From: Gemmatimonadota bacterium
Lineage (GTDB): Bacteria; Gemmatimonadota; Gemmatimonadetes; Gemmatimonadales; Gemmatimonadaceae
Assembly: GCA_021298835.1 (NCBI GenBank)
Contig: JAJTHG010000020.1
Location: 1 to 46,973 of the forward strand
Length of the DNA stretch: 46,973 nucleotides
Reading direction: 5' to 3'
The notes beneath the pieces are model-generated. The model did no database searches, was not told the origin of the DNA, and saw only the letters and a list, made by a program, of their open reading frames with translations. Positions 43,261 to 46,973 of the stretch are shown in pieces. A program made the position numbers and the translations under genes. Every line of letters begins with the position of its first letter. The first letter of the stretch is position 1.

Positions 43261-44478
43261 ATGACCGGAGCCGCCGCACTCTCTCCTGAAGGCCGAACCT
43301 CCGGCGTTCGTTCCGCGCTCCTCGGCGCCGCGTTCCTGATGGCCACGAGCGCCATCGGACCCGGGTTCCTGACCCAGACGGCGGTCTTCACGCAGCAACT
43401 GGGGGCGAGCTTCGGATTCGCGATCCTCGCGAGCATCCTGGCCGACCTCGGGGCGCAACTCACGATCTGGCGCGTGATCGCCGCCGCCGGCCGGCCGGCG
43501 TCGGCCGTGGCCGACGCCGTGAGGCCGGGCCTGGGTGGGCTCCTCGCGACGCTGGTCGTCGTCGGTGGCCTCGCCTTCAACATCGGCAACGTCGCGGGAG
43601 CGGGCCTCGGGGTGTCGGTGGTGACCGGACTCGACGTGCGCGTGGGTGCCGCGTTGAGCGCGGGCATCGCCGTGCTGCTGTTCGTCGTGCGCGAGGCGGG
43701 GCGGGCAATGGACCGCTTCGCGGTGGCGCTCGGTTTCGTGATGGTCGGCCTGACCTCGTGGATCGCGCTCGCGACGGCGCCGCCGGTGGCGGAGGCCGTG
43801 CGCCGCACGTTCGTGCCGACGACGCTCTCGCCGCTCGCGATCACGACGATCGTCGGGGGGACGGTGGGCGGCTACATCACGTTCGCGGGGGCGCACCGGC
43901 TGCTCGCGGCCGGCGTCGCGGGCGTCGCGGCGATCCCCGACGTGACGCGCAGCGCCGTCACGGCGATCGGCGTGGCGTCATTGATGCGCGTGGTGCTCTT
44001 CCTCGCGGCGCTCGGCGTCGTCGCCGGGGGCGCGACGCTCGATCCCGCCAATCCCCCGGCGTCGGTCTTCGCGTTCGCGCTGGGTGAACCCGGCCGCCGC
44101 GTGTTCGGCGTGGTGATGTGGTCGGCGGCGATCACGTCGGTAGTGGGGGCGGCGTACACGTCGGTGAGCTTCCTGCCGGCCGCGCGACGCGAGGGGGCCG
44201 CCGAGCGGCGGTGGATCATCGGGTTCATCGTCGCCTCGACGACGGTCTTCCTCGTGGTGGGCCGGCCGGTGGCGGTACTCGTGGCGGTGGGGGCGCTCAA
44301 CGCCCTCGTGCTGCCGGTCGGACTGGTGGCGATGCTGCTGGCGGCGCGGCGGCCGGCGATCGTCGGTGCCTACGCGCATCCGCGCTGGCTGGCCGCTGCC
44401 GGATGGGTGGTGGCCGCGGCGATGGCCGCGCTGAGTGTGCGAGCATTCGTGGTGGAACTGCCGGGGTTGTGGCGATAG
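43261..44478 (+). CDS. NRAMP-like divalent-metal permease, divergent
   Basis: A 405-residue membrane protein with about 11 spans. The start SALLGAAFLMATSAIGPGFLTQTAVFTQQLGASFGFAI matches the NRAMP first-span region, but the metal-binding DPGN motif is not there. The sixth-span region reads GGYITFAGAHRLLAAG instead of the usual MPHN-type motif. It thus belongs to the NRAMP-related group with altered binding residues, whose members may carry ions other than manganese or iron. The 3' end lies 32 bp before the TonB-dependent receptor gene, so the two may be cotranscribed. Confidence 0.7.
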   Translation: MTGAAALSPEGRTSGVRSALLGAAFLMATSAIGPGFLTQTAVFTQQLGASFGFAILASILADLGAQLTIWRVIAAAGRPASAVADAVRPGLGGLLATLVVVGGLAFNIGNVAGAGLGVSVVTGLDVRVGAALSAGIAVLLFVVREAGRAMDRFAVALGFVMVGLTSWIALATAPPVAEAVRRTFVPTTLSPLAITTIVGGTVGGYITFAGAHRLLAAGVAGVAAIPDVTRSAVTAIGVASLMRVVLFLAALGVVAGGATLDPANPPASVFAFALGEPGRRVFGVVMWSAAITSVVGAAYTSVSFLPAARREGAAERRWIIGFIVASTTVFLVVGRPVAVLVAVGALNALVLPVGLVAMLLAARRPAIVGAYAHPRWLAAAGWVVAAAMAALSVRAFVVELPGLWR

Positions 44479-44510
44479 GGCCCGACGGACGGGATGACCT
44501 CCCGCAGCCG

Positions 44511-46964
44511 ATGCGCCGGCGCACGCATTCGCGATGGCACGCCGTCGGCCTGCGAGCCGTCGTGCTCGGGATGGCGGGGATCGTCGGCGCCGCATCTGCG
44601 GCCGCCGCGCAGCCGGCCGGCGGCGTGACGCTCTCCGGGCGGTTGCAGGACGCCGACTCGAAGGCCCCCCTGTCCTACATGACGGTGCAGCTGCTGGCCG
44701 CGAAGGACAGCGGGTTCGTGGCCGGTCGGCTCACCGACGAAGCCGGGGGCTTCAGCATGTCCGGGCTCAGGAAGGGGAGCTACGTGCTGGTGGCTCGGCG
44801 CGTGGGGTATCGTCCCTTGTGGCAGCCCGTGCGGATCGGGGAACTGAGCCCGTTCCTCGACGTCGGACCGGTGGCGTTGCACCGCGTCCCGCAGGCCCTG
44901 GCCGACGTGGTGGTCACCGCGGCGGCCGACGGTGTCGCCGAGACCATGGACCGGAAGACGTTCTCGGTGGGTGACAACATCAGTCAGGCCGGCGGCTCGG
45001 TCCTGCAGGCGATGTCCACCGTCCCCGGCGTGACGGTGGGCCAGGACGGCAAGGTGCTCCTGCGCGGCAGCGACAAGGTCGTCGTGCTGATCGACGGCAG
45101 GCAGACGGCGCTCACGGGGTTCGGGTCGCAGGCGGGGCTCGACAACCTGCCGGCGTCGGCGCTCGAGCGCATCGAGGTGATCAACGCCCCCGGCGCGCGG
45201 TACGACGCCAACGCCAGCGCAGGGATCATCAACCTCGTGCTCCGGCGGGAAGAGCAGCGCGGCCTGAGCGGCAGGGTCGGTCTCACCGGCGGCGCCGGCG
45301 CGCTGTGGATCAAGCGCAGGAACCTGCCCACCATCCGGCCGCAGTTCCAGCGGACGCCCAAGGTCAATCCGTCCGCGTCGGTGAACTACCGTACCGGCAC
45401 CACGAACCTCTTCCTCCAGGGAGACTGGCTGTACGCGCCGACGCTCAACAAGAACGAATTCGCCACGCGCACCTACGACGACGGCACCGTCATCGAACAG
45501 CAGGTCAAGCGCAACCGTGAGACGAGCTTCGCCACGGTGACCGGCGGGGTGGACCACGCGTTCGACGGGCGCAACTCGGTCCGCGTCTCCGGGCGCTTCG
45601 GCCGGGAGAAGATCCTCGACGAGGGCGACAACCCGTACTTCGGTCCTGCGCGGCAGACCCGCCTCCGCCTGTGGCAGTTCCTCGAGGACGAGGTGAAGTA
45701 CACGGCCTACGGCAACGCGGCCTTCGTGCACCGATTCCCCGGGGCCGGCCATGCGCTGACCGTCCATGCCGGCTGGTCGTTCCACCGCGAGGACGAGCGC
45801 TATGCCTTCACGAACACGCTGCCGACCGGCGTGGGGCGCGACTCGTTCGCCCTGCTGTCCGACGAGCGCGTCTGGAACGTGGACGCCGACTACGTGAAGC
45901 CGCTGCGGCAGGGCCGCCTCGAGCTCGGGCTGGCGGGCCGCTACCGCACGATCCCGGCGAACATGCGCTTCTTCGCCGGGGTGAACTCCGTGATCGACAG
46001 CGCGGCCGGCGGGTGGGCGCTGTATCGCGAGGTGATCCCGGCGGCGTACGGCACGTACGTGTACGAGACGTCCCGGCTCGAGCTCGAGGGGGGCATCCGG
46101 CTCGAGGGCGTGGACGTCGCCTACGACGTGCAGCCCGCCCATCCCACCTACCGGAGCGACGGCTACCGGTATCTGCAACCGTTCCCGAACGTCCGCGCGG
46201 CATGGAAGCTGGACGACGCGCACAAGCTGTCGCTGTTCGTGAACCGGCGGGTGGATCGCCCCAACGAGGTGGACATCCGGATCTTCCCCAAGTACGACGA
46301 ACCCGAGCTCATCAAGGTCGGCAACCCCGCCCTGCAGCCCCAGTTCACCACGACCCTCGAGCTGGGCTACAAGGCGTCGTGGCGCGGCGGCTCCCTGTAC
46401 GGGGCCGCGTTTCACCGGGTCGTGGACGGGACGATCACGCGCATCACCACGCGGGCGCCGGGGAGCCCGATCCTGTACAACGTCTTCCAGAACGCCGGGC
46501 GGAGCCGGGCCAGCGGAGCCGAGGTCGCGTGGCAGGGGTCGCTGACCCGGCGCGTCGGGCTCGACGCGAACGCCAGCGTGTTCGAGCGGACGTTCGACGC
46601 GTTCACGGTGCTCAATCGCTACCCGGTGCCGGTCCTCCACTCGGCCGCGCGGGAGCGGCTGGTCTCCGGCAACGCCAAGCTGAACGCGACGCTCACCGCA
46701 TCGGCGGGGTGGCAGGTCCAGTTGATGAACACCTATCTCGCGCCGGACCTGCTGCCGCAGGGCCGCATCGGGAGCCGCTACAGTCTGGACGTCGGGGCGA
46801 AGGCCACGATCCAGCGCGGGCGCGGGGAGATCGTGGTCAACGCGACGGATGTGCTCAACACGAACCAGGCCCAGCGGACCATCCGGGGAACCGACTTCCG
46901 CATGGTGAGCACGGACTTTCTGGAGACGCAGGTGGTGCGGGTGGGGTACGGGCTGAAGTTCTGA
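44511..46964 (+). CDS. TonB-dependent outer-membrane receptor, complete
   Basis: An 817-residue receptor from ATG 44511. Signal peptide up to AAAAQ, then a carboxypeptidase-regulatory-like domain (GVTLSGRLQDADSKAPLSYM, DEAGGFSMSGLRKGSYVLVARRVGY), then the plug (SVLQAMSTVPGVTVGQDG, KVVVLIDGRQ, LERIEVINAPGARYDANASAGIINLVL), and a 22-strand-type barrel ending in GYGLKF. The layout is that of Bacteroidota/Gemmatimonadota receptors that import peptides, siderophores or sugars with TonB-derived energy. It could act with the permease just upstream, for instance in metal uptake (inference). Confidence 0.85.
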   Translation: MRRRTHSRWHAVGLRAVVLGMAGIVGAASAAAAQPAGGVTLSGRLQDADSKAPLSYMTVQLLAAKDSGFVAGRLTDEAGGFSMSGLRKGSYVLVARRVGYRPLWQPVRIGELSPFLDVGPVALHRVPQALADVVVTAAADGVAETMDRKTFSVGDNISQAGGSVLQAMSTVPGVTVGQDGKVLLRGSDKVVVLIDGRQTALTGFGSQAGLDNLPASALERIEVINAPGARYDANASAGIINLVLRREEQRGLSGRVGLTGGAGALWIKRRNLPTIRPQFQRTPKVNPSASVNYRTGTTNLFLQGDWLYAPTLNKNEFATRTYDDGTVIEQQVKRNRETSFATVTGGVDHAFDGRNSVRVSGRFGREKILDEGDNPYFGPARQTRLRLWQFLEDEVKYTAYGNAAFVHRFPGAGHALTVHAGWSFHREDERYAFTNTLPTGVGRDSFALLSDERVWNVDADYVKPLRQGRLELGLAGRYRTIPANMRFFAGVNSVIDSAAGGWALYREVIPAAYGTYVYETSRLELEGGIRLEGVDVAYDVQPAHPTYRSDGYRYLQPFPNVRAAWKLDDAHKLSLFVNRRVDRPNEVDIRIFPKYDEPELIKVGNPALQPQFTTTLELGYKASWRGGSLYGAAFHRVVDGTITRITTRAPGSPILYNVFQNAGRSRASGAEVAWQGSLTRRVGLDANASVFERTFDAFTVLNRYPVPVLHSAARERLVSGNAKLNATLTASAGWQVQLMNTYLAPDLLPQGRIGSRYSLDVGAKATIQRGRGEIVVNATDVLNTNQAQRTIRGTDFRMVSTDFLETQVVRVGYGLKF

Positions 46965-46973
46965 CGTGATCGA

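Overview
The window looks like chromosomal DNA of a soil or freshwater Gemmatimonadota bacterium (inference). The support is very high GC throughout, almost no Shine-Dalgarno sequences, many GTG starts, and a gene set rich in secreted proteins typical of that phylum: two VPS10/sortilin-type beta-propeller proteins, two TonB-dependent receptors, an S9 peptidase, a D-aminoacylase-type amidohydrolase and a six-bladed-propeller protein. No tRNA, rRNA or CRISPR array was seen.

Layout. 1-9.1 kb: a cut-off propeller protein, a VPS10 protein, an amidohydrolase lipoprotein, an alpha/beta hydrolase, a frameshifted PadR regulator, a zinc-ribbon protein and a DUF808 membrane protein. 9.3-12.7 kb: a three-gene minor-pilin operon with one very large pilin-like protein. 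12.7-19.8 kb: a class I/II aminotransferase, a DUF885-like secreted protein and a leftward three-gene operon (thioredoxin-like fragment, small secreted protein, TonB-dependent receptor with a helical tail). Its promoter region holds a C11 tract and an inverted repeat. 19.9-24.4 kb: a helix-hairpin-helix protein, a shortened GspF-like protein, a Ycf46-like AAA ATPase and an Sfp-type phosphopantetheinyl transferase.

24.4-29.8 kb is the most unusual part. A 1064-residue exported protein joins an FKBP domain, a serine esterase, HEAT-like repeats and a cyclophilin domain in one reading frame. Just after it lies a very well conserved light-dependent protochlorophyllide oxidoreductase (LPOR), with no other pigment gene in the window. 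29.8-38.1 kb: a TPR protein, a small lipoprotein, the second VPS10 protein, a truncated haemoglobin, a MATE exporter, RsmD, and an ECF sigma factor with an RsrA-like zinc anti-sigma factor.

38.1-40.1 kb is a decayed accessory patch: an internally deleted IS3-family relic with recognisable ends, a lipoprotein gene clearly lower in GC than its surroundings with a strong hairpin behind it, and two further transposase relics facing away from each other. 40.1-47.0 kb: an S9 peptidase, a divergent NRAMP-like permease and a complete TonB-dependent receptor. The peptidase/permease promoter region holds five perfect 11-nt tandem repeats.

Functionally this is mostly an envelope and nutrient-scavenging region (peptidases, receptors, pili, folding helpers) with a few housekeeping genes. 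The fusion protein and the orphan LPOR are the items most worth following up.
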